Source of the DNA: Paraburkholderia sp.
Lineage (GTDB): Bacteria > Pseudomonadota > Gammaproteobacteria > Burkholderiales > Burkholderiaceae
Direction of reading: 5' to 3'
DNA length: 64,000 nt
Assembly: GCF_028283785.1 (NCBI RefSeq)
Contig: NZ_JAPWKB010000020.1
Location: 246,754-310,753 of the forward strand
In this document: positions 1 through 7,729 of the stretch, piece after piece
Layout of the letters: the number at the start of each line of letters is the position of its first letter
Position numbering within the stretch: position 1 is the stretch's first letter
The notes under the pieces: model-generated
What the model was told of the DNA's origin: nothing
Seen by the model: the letters and a program-made list of their open reading frames with translations, nothing else
The model's database searches: none
Made by a program: the position numbers and the translations under genes

Positions 1-298
1 ACATCGCGCCGAGCACGTGCTCGCAGGTCAGGCGCGGGCCGAGCAGCGCATCGAAACGGTCGAGCAGCTTGAGCCGTTCCTCGTTCAGGCGGTCGAGCCG
101 ACGCGACAGCATCGCGTGCATCAGCGCTTCCTTGCTGCCGAAGTGATAGTTGACCGCGGCCAGATTGACCTCGGCGCGTGACGTGATCTGTCGCAGCGAC
201 ATCGCCTCATACCCGCATTCGACGAACAGGTTTTCGGCGGCATCGAGGATGCGCGTCTTGGTATCGCCGGCGAGCCGGCTGGTGGTACGTGTTGGCAT
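1..298 (-). CDS. TetR/AcrR-family transcriptional regulator, C-terminus outside the window
   Basis: The N-terminal DNA-binding half of a TetR-type repressor, reading off the left edge of the window. About 99 residues are visible: a helix-turn-helix region beginning around KTRILDAAENLF, then LRQITSRAEV and the recognition-helix signature AAVNYHFGSKEAL. The ligand-binding C-terminal domain is missing only because the window ends. The ATG at 298 is chosen because the homology begins just after it. An imperfect palindrome upstream (380-395) is a candidate operator, so self-repression is plausible. The inducer and the regulated genes cannot be told from this fragment. Confidence 0.85.
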   Translation of the reverse strand, partial: MPTRTTSRLAGDTKTRILDAAENLFVECGYEAMSLRQITSRAEVNLAAVNYHFGSKEALMHAMLSRRLDRLNEERLKLLDRFDALLGPRLTCEHVLGAM

Positions 299-379
299 TT
301 TTGCGTCTCCCGCCGGTTTCCCGGCCCGCAAACAAGCAATTGAATTGGCTTTTTAAAACAGCCGTTTTTTTCAGAATAA

Positions 380-395
380 GAACGAACGTGCGTTC
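380..395. promoter_or_regulatory. Candidate TetR operator palindrome
   Basis: The 16-base sequence GAACGAACGTGCGTTC has GAACG/CGTTC half-sites and matches its reverse complement at 14 of 16 positions. It lies 82 bases upstream of the TetR start, a usual place for an autoregulatory operator. Apart from this and the terminator at 481-517, I see nothing definite in the gene-free stretch 299-713. No binding evidence exists in the sequence alone. Confidence 0.4.
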
Positions 396-480
396 AGATC
401 AAGGCGACATGTCGATGAACTCCTCTAAAGACATCAATCCATACGCGCGTTTTGATCGATTGGATGCAAATCTGACGCGC

Positions 481-517
481 AATAAAAAAGCCGTTCCGAC
501 GGTTAAGTCGGAACGGC
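481..517 (-). terminator. Rho-independent terminator, minus strand
   Basis: A perfect 11-bp stem (GCCGTTCCGAC at 490-500, loop 501-506, GTCGGAACGGC at 507-517) is followed on the minus strand by TTTTTTATT. It lies about 200 bases beyond the stop of the minus-strand MFS gene and is the likely end of that transcript. Confidence 0.8.
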
Positions 518-713
518 CTCGTATTGCTTGAAACTGGGTGATGCGGTTGGCGTGACGGCGGATCGAGCCGCCTGTCTTGCGCTTATTGTGCCCGAGTTTG
601 GCGGACTGCAACAGACGCCATAAAAGCGTTTAGTTCGAACGCTTTAAGCTGCGGGTTTTGACTGCATTCGCCATTCACTCTTTATCGGCGATTCATTCAT
701 CGTTGCGCATCGA

Positions 714-1934
714 TCAAAGTTGCGCGGCCACCTGTTTCGCCGATTGCGTCATGTCGATACCGCGACGCTCGCGGCTAAATGGAATCAGCGCGGCAATCAC
801 GATTGCAACGATGCCGATCACGATCGCCATGATCAAAGCATAGTTGTTGCCGTGCGCTTCGGCGGCACTGGATTGCAACGGCCCGTTTACCGACGCGATC
901 AGGTTGCCGAGTTGATACACGAGACCGGGAAAGGTCGCGCGGATTTCATCGGGCGAGATTTCGTTCAGGTGAACCGGGATCACACCCCACGCACCTTGCA
1001 CGGAAATCTGCATCAGGAAGGCGCCGAGCGCGAGCAGTACCGGCGTCGACGAAAACGCCCACAGCGGCAGCACCGGCAGCGCGATCAGCGCGGCGATGAA
1101 GATGGCGCGCTTGCGGCCGATCTTCTCCGAGATCGAGCCGAAGAACAGTCCACCGACGATCGCGCCGACGTTCAGCGTGATGGTGATCCACGACACCGTG
1201 TGCGCATCGAACTGATGCTGCACGCGCAGGAACGTTGGATACAGATCCTGCGAGCCGTGCGAGAAGAAGTTGAAGGCAGTCATCAGCACGATCGCGTAGA
1301 CCGACAGACCGATGTTCTGCTTCAACGTAGCGATCAGGCCGGGGCGCGTCTTCTTTTCGAGGGTCCGGAAGGCGGGCGATTCGGGCACGTGCGCGCGCAC
1401 GTAAAGCACCAGCAACGCGGGCAACACGCCGACGAAGAACATGCCGCGCCAGCCGATGTATTGATAGAACAGGCCGAATACGATCGACGCGAGCAGGTAG
1501 CCGCTCGGATAGCCGGCTTGCAGCAGACCCGACACGAAGCCGCGCGATTTCGGCGGCACGGTTTCCATCGTCAGTGCACCGCCGACGCCCCATTCGCCGC
1601 CCATCGCGATGCCGAACAGCGCGCGCAATACCAGCAAGGTGGTGAGATTCGGTGAGAAGCCGGACAGCAGTTCGAGCAGCGAAAAGCACGCGATATTGAC
1701 CATCAAGGTCGGACGACGGCCGAACCTGTCGGCGAGCCAGCCGAAAATCAATGCGCCGACCGGACGCATCATCAGCGTCAACATAATGCCGAATGCCACT
1801 GCGGGTATTTTGGTGTTGAATTCGGCGGCGATATCTTTCAGAACAAATACCATCAGAAAGAAATCGAATGCATCCAGTGTCCAGCCGAGATAGGCAGCTA
1901 TCGTGACGTTGCGTTGTTCTCTAGTCCAGCTCAT
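714..1934 (-). CDS. MFS transporter, sialate/aromatic-acid:H+ symporter-like
   Basis: A 406-residue inner-membrane carrier of the major facilitator superfamily, predicted to import an organic acid with protons. The protein is hydrophobic throughout. It starts with WTLDAFDFFLMVFV in TM1 and has the MFS signature GWLADRFGRRPTLM in loop 2-3, a LRALFGIAMGGEWG segment typical of the SHS/AAHS branch, and a second motif A copy, GSISEKIGRKRA, in loop 8-9. These features fit carriers of monocarboxylates, sialate or aromatic acids. The substrate cannot be assigned. The gene is divergent from the MAPEG gene, with an AT-rich region between them, and a terminator lies downstream at 481-517. Confidence 0.85.
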   Translation of the reverse strand: MSWTREQRNVTIAAYLGWTLDAFDFFLMVFVLKDIAAEFNTKIPAVAFGIMLTLMMRPVGALIFGWLADRFGRRPTLMVNIACFSLLELLSGFSPNLTTLLVLRALFGIAMGGEWGVGGALTMETVPPKSRGFVSGLLQAGYPSGYLLASIVFGLFYQYIGWRGMFFVGVLPALLVLYVRAHVPESPAFRTLEKKTRPGLIATLKQNIGLSVYAIVLMTAFNFFSHGSQDLYPTFLRVQHQFDAHTVSWITITLNVGAIVGGLFFGSISEKIGRKRAIFIAALIALPVLPLWAFSSTPVLLALGAFLMQISVQGAWGVIPVHLNEISPDEIRATFPGLVYQLGNLIASVNGPLQSSAAEAHGNNYALIMAIVIGIVAIVIAALIPFSRERRGIDMTQSAKQVAAQL

Positions 1935-2136
1935 TGAAATGATCTCCTGTCTCTTCCATCCTCGAGCGGTTTATCTGCGATGACAAACCGTTGCGCGGTC
2001 CCCGTGCGCCCCGTGGGCACGGGCTCCGACGAGTGTACGCCCGCCGTTAAGCGCCTGCAGGGTTGAATGCGCGCGATATGTGGTAATCCCTGGGCGACAC
2101 AAGCGGATCAGGATTTTTCTAGCCGGAGATGTCGGT

Positions 2137-2191
2137 TAAATGTAATTATATGAATTGAAAATTAAAGATTAACGTTCGATAAATGTAATTA
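2137..2191. repeat. 12-bp direct repeat TAAATGTAATTA in the divergent promoter region
   Basis: TAAATGTAATTA occurs at 2137-2148 and again at 2180-2191, 43 bases apart (about four helical turns). It sits in an unusually AT-rich island between the divergent MFS and MAPEG genes. The spacing suits a regulator bound twice on one face of the DNA, but this is inference only. Confidence 0.5.
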
Positions 2192-2215
2192 AAACACTAA
2201 AAGGGAGATTGATTC

Positions 2216-2617
2216 ATGAGCGTATTGCACCTGTGTCTTCTGATTGTCGCGCTACTGCCTTTTCCGTGGACGATGGTGGCGAAACTCAATCGCCGCTACG
2301 ACAACCGCACGCCGCGCACGTATCTCGCCGGTCTCGACGGATGGCGCGCGCGGGCGCATGCCGCGCATCAGAATGCGTGGGAAGCGTTGGCGTTGTTTAC
2401 GGCGGCCGTGGTGGTGGCGGGGCAGTCGGCGGCGAGTTCGGGTGGCGCGGGCAATGGTGTCGGCACGCTCTGGTGGCTCGATGCGCTGGCAATCACGTTC
2501 GTGCTCACGCGGGTGCTGCACGGCTTGCTGTATCTCGCGAACTGGGCGTCGTTGAGATCGCTGGTATGGTTCGTGGGATTGGCGTGCGTGGTGTCGATGT
2601 TTATCGTCGCGCATTGA
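2216..2617 (+). CDS. MAPEG family membrane protein
   Basis: A 133-residue integral membrane protein resembling bacterial MAPEG proteins (relatives of microsomal glutathione S-transferase). It has four hydrophobic segments: residues about 2-18, 52-70, 80-105 and 112-132. The family-type sequence RARAHAAHQNAWEALALFTA, after the first loop, corresponds to the conserved R-x-x-x-A-H-x-N-x-x-E region. The ATG at 2216 follows AAGGGAG at good distance. MAPEG members handle lipophilic electrophiles with glutathione, but bacterial paralogues of this short type are mostly uncharacterised. It is monocistronic: the next feature is a terminator that mainly serves the opposite strand. Confidence 0.85.
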   Translation: MSVLHLCLLIVALLPFPWTMVAKLNRRYDNRTPRTYLAGLDGWRARAHAAHQNAWEALALFTAAVVVAGQSAASSGGAGNGVGTLWWLDALAITFVLTRVLHGLLYLANWASLRSLVWFVGLACVVSMFIVAH

Positions 2618-2660
2618 GCGGTCATCAAGCGACGAAGGATTGTGTGGCCGGAAAACAAAA

Positions 2661-2689
2661 AACCCCGCAGGCGTTCGCTTTGCGGGGTT
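2661..2689 (-). terminator. Terminator of the first tRNA-Leu
   Basis: AACCCCGCA (2661-2669) pairs with TGCGGGGTT (2681-2689) across an 11-base loop. On the minus strand the stem runs straight into TTTTTTGTTTTC, a strong U-tract about 20 bases beyond the tRNA 3' end. On the plus strand the U-tract is poor, though the hairpin may also help end the MAPEG transcript. Confidence 0.8.
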
Positions 2690-2709
2690 ACTTTGCTGCT
2701 TGAAAACGG

Positions 2710-2796
2710 TGGTGCCCAGGAGAGGACTCGAACCTCCACGGTGTTGCCACCGCTAGGACCTGAACCTAGTGCGTCTACCAATTCCGCCACCTGGGC
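2710..2796 (-). tRNA. tRNA-Leu(CAG), copy 1
   Basis: An 87-nt class II tRNA with encoded CCA (complement of 2710-2712). The acceptor stem GCCCAGG/CCTGGGC pairs fully, the T-loop reads GGTTCGAGTCC, and a long variable arm follows the anticodon stem. The anticodon loop TTCAGGT gives anticodon CAG, reading CUG, the dominant leucine codon in GC-rich Burkholderia. It has its own promoter (2817-2844) and terminator (2661-2689). Confidence 0.95.
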
Positions 2797-2816
2797 ACGT
2801 TTCAAGCTAGACCAAT

Positions 2817-2844
2817 ATTTTAACAAGATAACTCAGCGTGTCAA
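2817..2844 (-). promoter_or_regulatory. Sigma-70 promoter of tRNA-Leu copy 1
   Basis: On the minus strand TTGACA (complement of 2839-2844), a 16-base spacer, then TAAAAT (complement of 2817-2822). The -35 is perfect and the -10 has one mismatch. It lies 21 bases upstream of the mature tRNA 5' end. Confidence 0.8.
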
Positions 2845-2974
2845 TCGAAACCTTCACAGCGCTTCGTTATCTGTTCGGAACATCGGACATTAAAACTTCA
2901 TGCCGGAAGACCGCACTGCCAACCCGCCAAACTCTTTCGAGAAGAGCGGGTTACCTTCTAACCTACACAATAAT

Positions 2975-3003
2975 AAAGCCGCCTTAAACGACAAGGCGGC
3001 TTT
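2975..3003 (-). terminator. Terminator of the second tRNA-Leu
   Basis: AAAGCCGCCTT (2975-2985) and AAGGCGGCTTT (2993-3003) form an 11-bp stem with a 7-base loop. On the minus strand the stem continues into TTATTATTG. It lies 10 bases beyond the 3' end of the tRNA at 3014-3100, so the two tRNA genes are separate transcription units. Confidence 0.75.
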
Positions 3004-3013
3004 ACCTTGAATC

Positions 3014-3100
3014 TGGTGCCCAAGAGAGGACTCGAACCTCCACAGTGTTGCCACCGCTAGGACCTGAACCTAGTGCGTCTACCAATTTCGCCACCTGGGC
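3014..3100 (-). tRNA. tRNA-Leu(CAG), copy 2
   Basis: A second 87-nt tRNA-Leu with the same anticodon CAG and encoded CCA, differing from copy 1 at only a few positions (for example a G-T wobble in the acceptor stem, GCCCAGG/CTTGGGC, and an A-rich D-stem side GGCGAAATT). It has its own perfect-consensus promoter (3138-3165) and terminator (2975-3003). Confidence 0.95.
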
Positions 3101-3137
3101 AGGTGTCTGTACAAGTTGCTGCACAGCGAAGACCGCA

Positions 3138-3165
3138 ATTATAGCGACAGAAACACTCGTGTCAA
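3138..3165 (-). promoter_or_regulatory. Perfect-consensus sigma-70 promoter of tRNA-Leu copy 2
   Basis: On the minus strand TTGACA (complement of 3160-3165) and TATAAT (complement of 3138-3143), separated by 16 bases. Both hexamers match consensus exactly, which is uncommon in a GC-rich genome and suits a stable-RNA gene. The rest of 3101-3404 holds the leader of rnr; a TTAGAAT at 3271-3277 could be its -10 element, but I find no convincing -35. Confidence 0.85.
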
Positions 3166-3404
3166 GCATTTCGCTTTCGTTTTCGAGATGTTTTGTTTGC
3201 GATGCGAAAGCGGTGTTTGCAAAGGCCGCCGAGCCCGTATTGACGGGGCGCGTCGCGTGCAACACGGGTGTTAGAATGCCTCGCAGTAGTTCACGCTTGC
3301 ATACCGATACAAGGAATGCGGCGCTTGATCTACACGTTGGCGGGCTGCATTCCAAACCTTGGCGTCCGACGTCCACGCAACGAGAAAAAATCATCGACAA
3401 GCCC

Positions 3405-5876
3405 TTGAGCAAATATCCGTATCCGATACCAAGCCGCGAAGAAATCCTCGGCGTGCTGCGCACGAGTGAAACGCCGCTTGCCGCGAACGACATCGCCGAA
3501 GCGTTGTCGATCAAGCGCCAGGAGCGCGAAGGATTTTTCAAGCGCTTGGGTGCCATGGAGCGCGACGGCCAGATCCGGCTCGATCAGCGCAATCTCTATC
3601 AACTGACTCATCCGTCGAACTTCGTCGCCGGGCGTGTGCAAGGTCATCGTGACGGCTACGGTTTCCTCGTGCGCGACGACGGTCAGGACGATCTGTTCCT
3701 GCCGAGCGGCGAGATGCAAAAGGTCATGCACAACGATCGCGTGCTGGCGCGCATCGTGGGTTATGACCGGCGCGGACGGCCGGAAGGGCATATCGTCGAG
3801 GTGACGGACCGCGCGAACAAACGCGTGATCGGCCGCCTGCTGAGCGAGAACGGCGCGTTGATCGTCGCGCCCGAAGACAAGCGGATCGGTCACGACATCC
3901 TGATCACGCAGAACACCAAGAAGGCCAAGGTCGGCCAGGTGGTGGTGGTCGAGCTGACCGATTTCCCGAGCCGTCATTCGCAGCCGTTGGGCCGCGTGGT
4001 CGAAGTGCTCGGCGATATCGACGACCCCGGCATGGAAATCGAAATCGCGGTGCGCAAGTACGGCGTGCCGCACGAGTTCAGCCAGGCCGCGCTCGATGCC
4101 GCCGCGAAGCTGCCCGACGAAGTGCGTCCGGTGGATATCCGTCACCGTATCGACCTGCGCGATGTGCCGCTCGTCACCATTGACGGTGAAGATGCGCGCG
4201 ACTTCGACGACGCCGTTTATTGCGAGCCGATCAAGGTCGGTCGCGGCGACGGTTTCCGTCTGATCGTCGCGATCGCCGACGTGTCGCATTACGTGCATCC
4301 GAATAGCGGCCTCGACGTCGATGCGATCGAGCGCAGCACGTCGGTGTATTTCCCGCGTCGCGTGATTCCGATGCTGCCGGAAAAGCTGTCGAACGGTTTG
4401 TGCTCGCTGAACCCGAACGTCGATCGTTGCGTGCTGGTCTGCGACATGGTCGTGACCTCGCGCGGCGAAGTGAAGGCGTATCAGTTCTATCCGGGCGTGA
4501 TGCATTCGGCCGCGCGACTGACGTACACCGAAGTCGCCGCCGTGCTGAAGAACACCAAGGGTCCGGAAGCGACGCGCCGCGCGGCGCTGCTGCCGCAATT
4601 GCAGAATCTGTATGGCGTCTACAAGTCGTTGTTCGCCGCGCGCCAGAAGCGTGGCGCGATCGATTTCGACACGACCGAGACGTACATCGTCTGCAATGCG
4701 CAGGGCAAGATCGAGCAGATCATCCCGCGCACGCGCAACGACGCGCACAAGCTGATCGAAGAGTGCATGCTGGCCGCGAACGTCTGCGCTGCCGACTTCA
4801 TGAAGCGCAACAAGCAGCCGGGCCTGTACCGGATCCACGCGGGGCCGACGGCCGAGAAGCTGGAGAACCTGCGCACGTTCCTGCGCGGCATGGGCATGAC
4901 GCTCGGCGGCGGCGATACGCCGCATGCAAGCGACTACGCCGGACTGATGGCGCAGATTCGCGAGCGGCCGGACGCGCAGATGCTTCAGACCATGCTGTTG
5001 CGCTCGATGCAGCAAGCCGTCTACAGCCCGGACAACATCGGTCACTTCGGTCTCGCGTACGAGGCGTATGCGCACTTCACGAGCCCGATCCGTCGTTATC
5101 CGGATCTGCTGACGCACCGCGCGATCTACGCCATTTTGCAGGGTCGCAAGTACGCGCCCGAAGCGCCGAACGGCGTGGCGTTGAACACGGCGCTGTCGCC
5201 GCGTGCGCGCGCCATGCAGCAGGCCGATGACGAAAAGCGCGGCCGCACGCGCTCGAACAATACGGCGATCTGGGAAGAGCTCGGCTTGCATTGTTCGGCC
5301 AACGAGCGTCGCGCCGACGAAGCGTCGCGCGATGTCGAAGCGTGGCTCAAGTGCTATTTCATGCGCGACAAGCTGGGCGAGGAGTACGGCGGGATGGTGA
5401 GCGGCGTGACGTCGTTCGGCATCTTCGTGCAACTCGACGCGTTGTTTATCGAAGGTCTCGTGCACGTGACGGAACTCGGTTCCGACTACTTCCAGTACGA
5501 CGAGATCAAGAACGAGTTGCGCGGCGAACGCACGGGCATCCGTTATCGTCTGTCGGACCGGGTGCGGGTGCAGGTGAGCCGCGTCGATCTGGACGCACGC
5601 AAGATCGATTTCCGTCTGGTTCGCGATACGCCGATCAAGCCACCGGGCAGCAGCGCGCGCGGATCGGTCGCGGAGAAGACGATCGACGGTGGTAGCGCGC
5701 GGGTTCGTTCGTTGCCGCCGGTCGAAGGCGGCGAGGCGGGTGGTCGTCGCAAGAAGGCGGCGCCTGCGCAATCGCTGGCGGTCAAGGAAGCACGGGCCGC
5801 GCGCGGCGCTGCGCGCAAGCACGGCGGCGCTGCGACGAAGTCGGCACCGAAGCCGCAGGCGCGCAAGAAGCGTTGA
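3405..5876 (+). CDS. rnr: Ribonuclease R (3'-5' exoribonuclease)
   Basis: An 823-residue RNase II/RNB-family exoribonuclease that degrades structured RNA 3' to 5' in the cytoplasm. Domain order: N-terminal helix-turn-helix-like region (SREEILGVLRTSETPLAANDI), cold-shock domains with HRDGYGFLVRDD, the RNB catalytic domain with TIDGEDARDFDDAVY (the metal-binding aspartates) and HFTSPIRRYPDLL, then an S1 domain (GMVSGVTSFGIFVQLDA). It ends in a basic Lys/Arg/Ala tail of about 70 residues, typical of RNase R. I start at the TTG at 3405 because family homology begins directly there (SKYPYPIPSREE); an open frame extends upstream through the tRNA but is not coding. The length suits the family. rlmB follows in the same direction. 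Confidence 0.9.
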   Translation: MSKYPYPIPSREEILGVLRTSETPLAANDIAEALSIKRQEREGFFKRLGAMERDGQIRLDQRNLYQLTHPSNFVAGRVQGHRDGYGFLVRDDGQDDLFLPSGEMQKVMHNDRVLARIVGYDRRGRPEGHIVEVTDRANKRVIGRLLSENGALIVAPEDKRIGHDILITQNTKKAKVGQVVVVELTDFPSRHSQPLGRVVEVLGDIDDPGMEIEIAVRKYGVPHEFSQAALDAAAKLPDEVRPVDIRHRIDLRDVPLVTIDGEDARDFDDAVYCEPIKVGRGDGFRLIVAIADVSHYVHPNSGLDVDAIERSTSVYFPRRVIPMLPEKLSNGLCSLNPNVDRCVLVCDMVVTSRGEVKAYQFYPGVMHSAARLTYTEVAAVLKNTKGPEATRRAALLPQLQNLYGVYKSLFAARQKRGAIDFDTTETYIVCNAQGKIEQIIPRTRNDAHKLIEECMLAANVCAADFMKRNKQPGLYRIHAGPTAEKLENLRTFLRGMGMTLGGGDTPHASDYAGLMAQIRERPDAQMLQTMLLRSMQQAVYSPDNIGHFGLAYEAYAHFTSPIRRYPDLLTHRAIYAILQGRKYAPEAPNGVALNTALSPRARAMQQADDEKRGRTRSNNTAIWEELGLHCSANERRADEASRDVEAWLKCYFMRDKLGEEYGGMVSGVTSFGIFVQLDALFIEGLVHVTELGSDYFQYDEIKNELRGERTGIRYRLSDRVRVQVSRVDLDARKIDFRLVRDTPIKPPGSSARGSVAEKTIDGGSARVRSLPPVEGGEAGGRRKKAAPAQSLAVKEARAARGAARKHGGAATKSAPKPQARKKR

Positions 5877-5892
5877 CGCCGGCGCGGATTTC

Positions 5893-5933
5893 CGCCGGCA
5901 TGGCGATGCGATCGATGCATCGCCATACCGGCG
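5893..5933 (+). other. Long hairpin between rnr and rlmB
   Basis: A 17-nt arm at 5893-5909 (containing ATGGCGATGC) and its partner at 5917-5933 (containing GCATCGCCAT) pair with one mismatch across a 7-base loop, 16 bases after the rnr stop. No U-tract follows, so it is more likely an RNA-stabilising or processing structure than an intrinsic terminator. It may partly uncouple rnr from rlmB. Confidence 0.55.
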
Positions 5934-6087
5934 GCGGTCCGCGTTGCGTCTGAAGTTGGATTGTTTGTTTGGGCCGCGCGCGGAAGGTGTTCGATGACAC
6001 GTTTCGCGCGCGGTCTGCATTTTCATTCGTCGTTATGTTCAGCAGCGCGTCGTTCGTCGACGCGCGCCATCAAAGGTTGTTTCAGTC

Positions 6088-6825
6088 ATGTCACGTCTCA
6101 AGGTTCTTTACGGTTTCCACGCAGTGACCGCACGCATGCGGCACGATGCTTCGTCGGTTGAAGAGGTGTATTACGACGCGACGCGCAAGGATCGCCGGAT
6201 GACGGAATTCCTGCATACGGCGAAGGAAGCCGGCGTACGTCTGATCGCCGCCGACGAAACGCGTCTGTGGGGTTTGGCGCACACCGAGCGTCACCAGGGC
6301 GTGGTGGCGCGTGCCGGCGACATGCCGCTTGCGCAGAATCTGGCCGAGCTGCTGGACGGGATCAACGGCACGCCGTTGTTGCTGGTGCTGGATGGCGTGA
6401 CGGATCCGCACAACCTGGGCGCATGTTTGCGGGTTGCCGACGCAGCGGGCGCGCATGCGGTGATTGCGCCGCGCGACCGGGCGGTGGGATTGAACGCAAC
6501 CGCGGCGAAGGTAGCGAGCGGCGCGGCGGATACCGTGCCGTATATCACGGTGACGAATCTGGCTCGCGCGCTGCGGGAGTTGAAGGACGCAGGCGTGTGG
6601 ATCGTCGGCACGGCTGGGGAAGCGACGGCTAGCGTGTATCAGACCAAGCTGGACGGTCCGGTCGCGATTGTGATGGGCGCTGAAGGGGAAGGGATGCGGC
6701 GGCTGACACGTGATACGTGTGATGAGGTTATGCAGATTCCCATGGCTGGGAGTGTTGAGAGTTTGAATGTTTCTGTTGCTAGTGGGGTGGTGTTGTTTGA
6801 GGCCGTGCGGCAGCGGATTAAATAA
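6088..6825 (+). CDS. rlmB: 23S rRNA (guanosine-2'-O-)-methyltransferase RlmB
   Basis: A 245-residue SpoU/TrmH-family (SPOUT) methyltransferase that 2'-O-methylates G2251 in the 23S rRNA peptidyl-transferase region with S-adenosylmethionine. The N-terminal substrate-binding domain includes LYGFHAVTARMR. The C-terminal SPOUT knot has all three family motifs: motif 1 in LVLDGVTDPHNLGACLR, motif 2 VAIVMGAEGEGM, and motif 3 IPMAGSVESLNVSVAS. The length is typical (about 245). The ATG at 6088 opens the conserved SRLKVLYGFHAV sequence. The rnr-rlmB order is common in betaproteobacteria. The 3' end runs into the repeat element at 6878. Confidence 0.95.
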   Translation: MSRLKVLYGFHAVTARMRHDASSVEEVYYDATRKDRRMTEFLHTAKEAGVRLIAADETRLWGLAHTERHQGVVARAGDMPLAQNLAELLDGINGTPLLLVLDGVTDPHNLGACLRVADAAGAHAVIAPRDRAVGLNATAAKVASGAADTVPYITVTNLARALRELKDAGVWIVGTAGEATASVYQTKLDGPVAIVMGAEGEGMRRLTRDTCDEVMQIPMAGSVESLNVSVASGVVLFEAVRQRIK

Positions 6826-6877
6826 GTCGGGTTTTTGGTTTTTGTTTTTGGTTGTCCCGGTTTGGCCTTGGTTGGTT

Positions 6878-7631
6878 GTCCCGGTTTCACGTCGGTTTGC
6901 CTGGATCGTCCCTGTGCGGGACCGCACCTACTTTTCTTTGCTCGCGCAAAGAAAAGTAGGCAAAAGAAAGCGCGTTTACACCGCCACTCCGTAGCGAGTG
7001 GCGTCTATTTATTATCGTGTAGTGGACCGCGCACGATTTGAGTTGTCGCACCGCTTAACTCGGTGACAAGGCAGTCATTCGTTCCGGCTGTTCGCTCCGC
7101 GACAGCCGACGGGCACAGCCCCGTCTTGATCTCTTGGCGTCATTCGCGCGCTGCACTCTGTCGGTCACAAAACCCATTTTTCTGGCGTGCGCTGGTATGG
7201 TTGCGCGCGCAAAATTCCAGTCCAATCAGAACGTCGAAACCATCGCGAGGACGGGTGAATGCCGCGGGGAAAACCGAGCGTTGGCCCGCTGCCGGAACCG
7301 TCCTAATGACGAGCGAATAGTGTGGCGCAACCTGGTTTCGAACCGACACCGGAACCGTCGAAAAGGCCGAAAAATAGCGTGGCGCCAATGGATTTTTGAA
7401 GTGGGCTACCGCCGCGAAGCGGGCGGGATGTGCGGGCGCGGGCCACCACGAAAAACCGACCGATCACACAAAACGTGCGCGATCCACTACCCGAAAGTCA
7501 GTAGACGCCACTCGCTACGAAGAGACGGTGTAAACGCGCTTTCTTTTGCCTACTTTTCTTTGCGCGAGCAAAGAAAAGTAGGTGCGGTCCCGCACAGGGA
7601 CGAACCAGGCAGACCAGCGTGAAACCGGGAC
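6878..7631. repeat. Intergenic repeat element, copy A (inverted terminal repeats, non-coding)
   Basis: About 754 bases bounded by near-identical inverted repeats of roughly 130 bp (6878-7007 and 7502-7631). Each arm contains a perfect 15-bp hairpin CCTACTTTTCTTTGC-N4-GCAAAGAAAAGTAGG (left copy 6927-6960), GTCCCTGTGCGGGACCGCA and a GCGTTTACACCG segment. The inner region has no convincing reading frame and carries degenerate repeats of about 58 bp, each beginning TGGCGC (for example at 7323 and 7380). A second copy lies at 13,909-14,722. It has no transposase and no clear target duplication, so it looks like a non-autonomous or REP/BIME-like genome repeat. It fills most of the gene-free space 6826-7729. 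Confidence 0.85.
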
Positions 7632-7642
7632 AACCGACCAAG

Positions 7643-7708
7643 GCCAAAGCCAAAGCCAAAGCCAAAGCCAAAGCCAAAGCCAAAGCCGAAGCCGAAGCCG
7701 AAGCCGAA
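7643..7708. repeat. Hexanucleotide microsatellite (GCCAAA)7(GCCGAA)4
   Basis: Eleven consecutive six-base units: seven GCCAAA followed by four GCCGAA. It sits directly outside repeat element A and 21 bases before the stop codon of the minus-strand glycosyltransferase. Slippage here would not change a coding frame unless the gene reads through. Confidence 0.9.
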
Positions 7709-7729
7709 GGCAAAAACCACCCCAAACCC

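Noticed and set aside
5893..5933. The rnr-rlmB hairpin as a rho-independent terminator.
   Set aside because: The stem is strong but no U-tract follows on either strand.
3330..6026. A minus-strand open frame of about 900 codons.
   Set aside because: It is antisense to rnr, which has all catalytic motifs; the frame has no domain and is Arg-rich.
6878..7631. Considered as an insertion sequence or MITE.
   Set aside because: No transposase frame and no visible target duplication. The arms are far longer than typical MITE ends. Kept as a genome repeat only.
6767..7725. Several small hypothetical proteins inside and around the intergenic repeat.
   Set aside because: They repeat at the second copy, end at the repeat arms, and consist of translated hairpins and (Ala-Leu)n from the hexamer. 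They are not genes.
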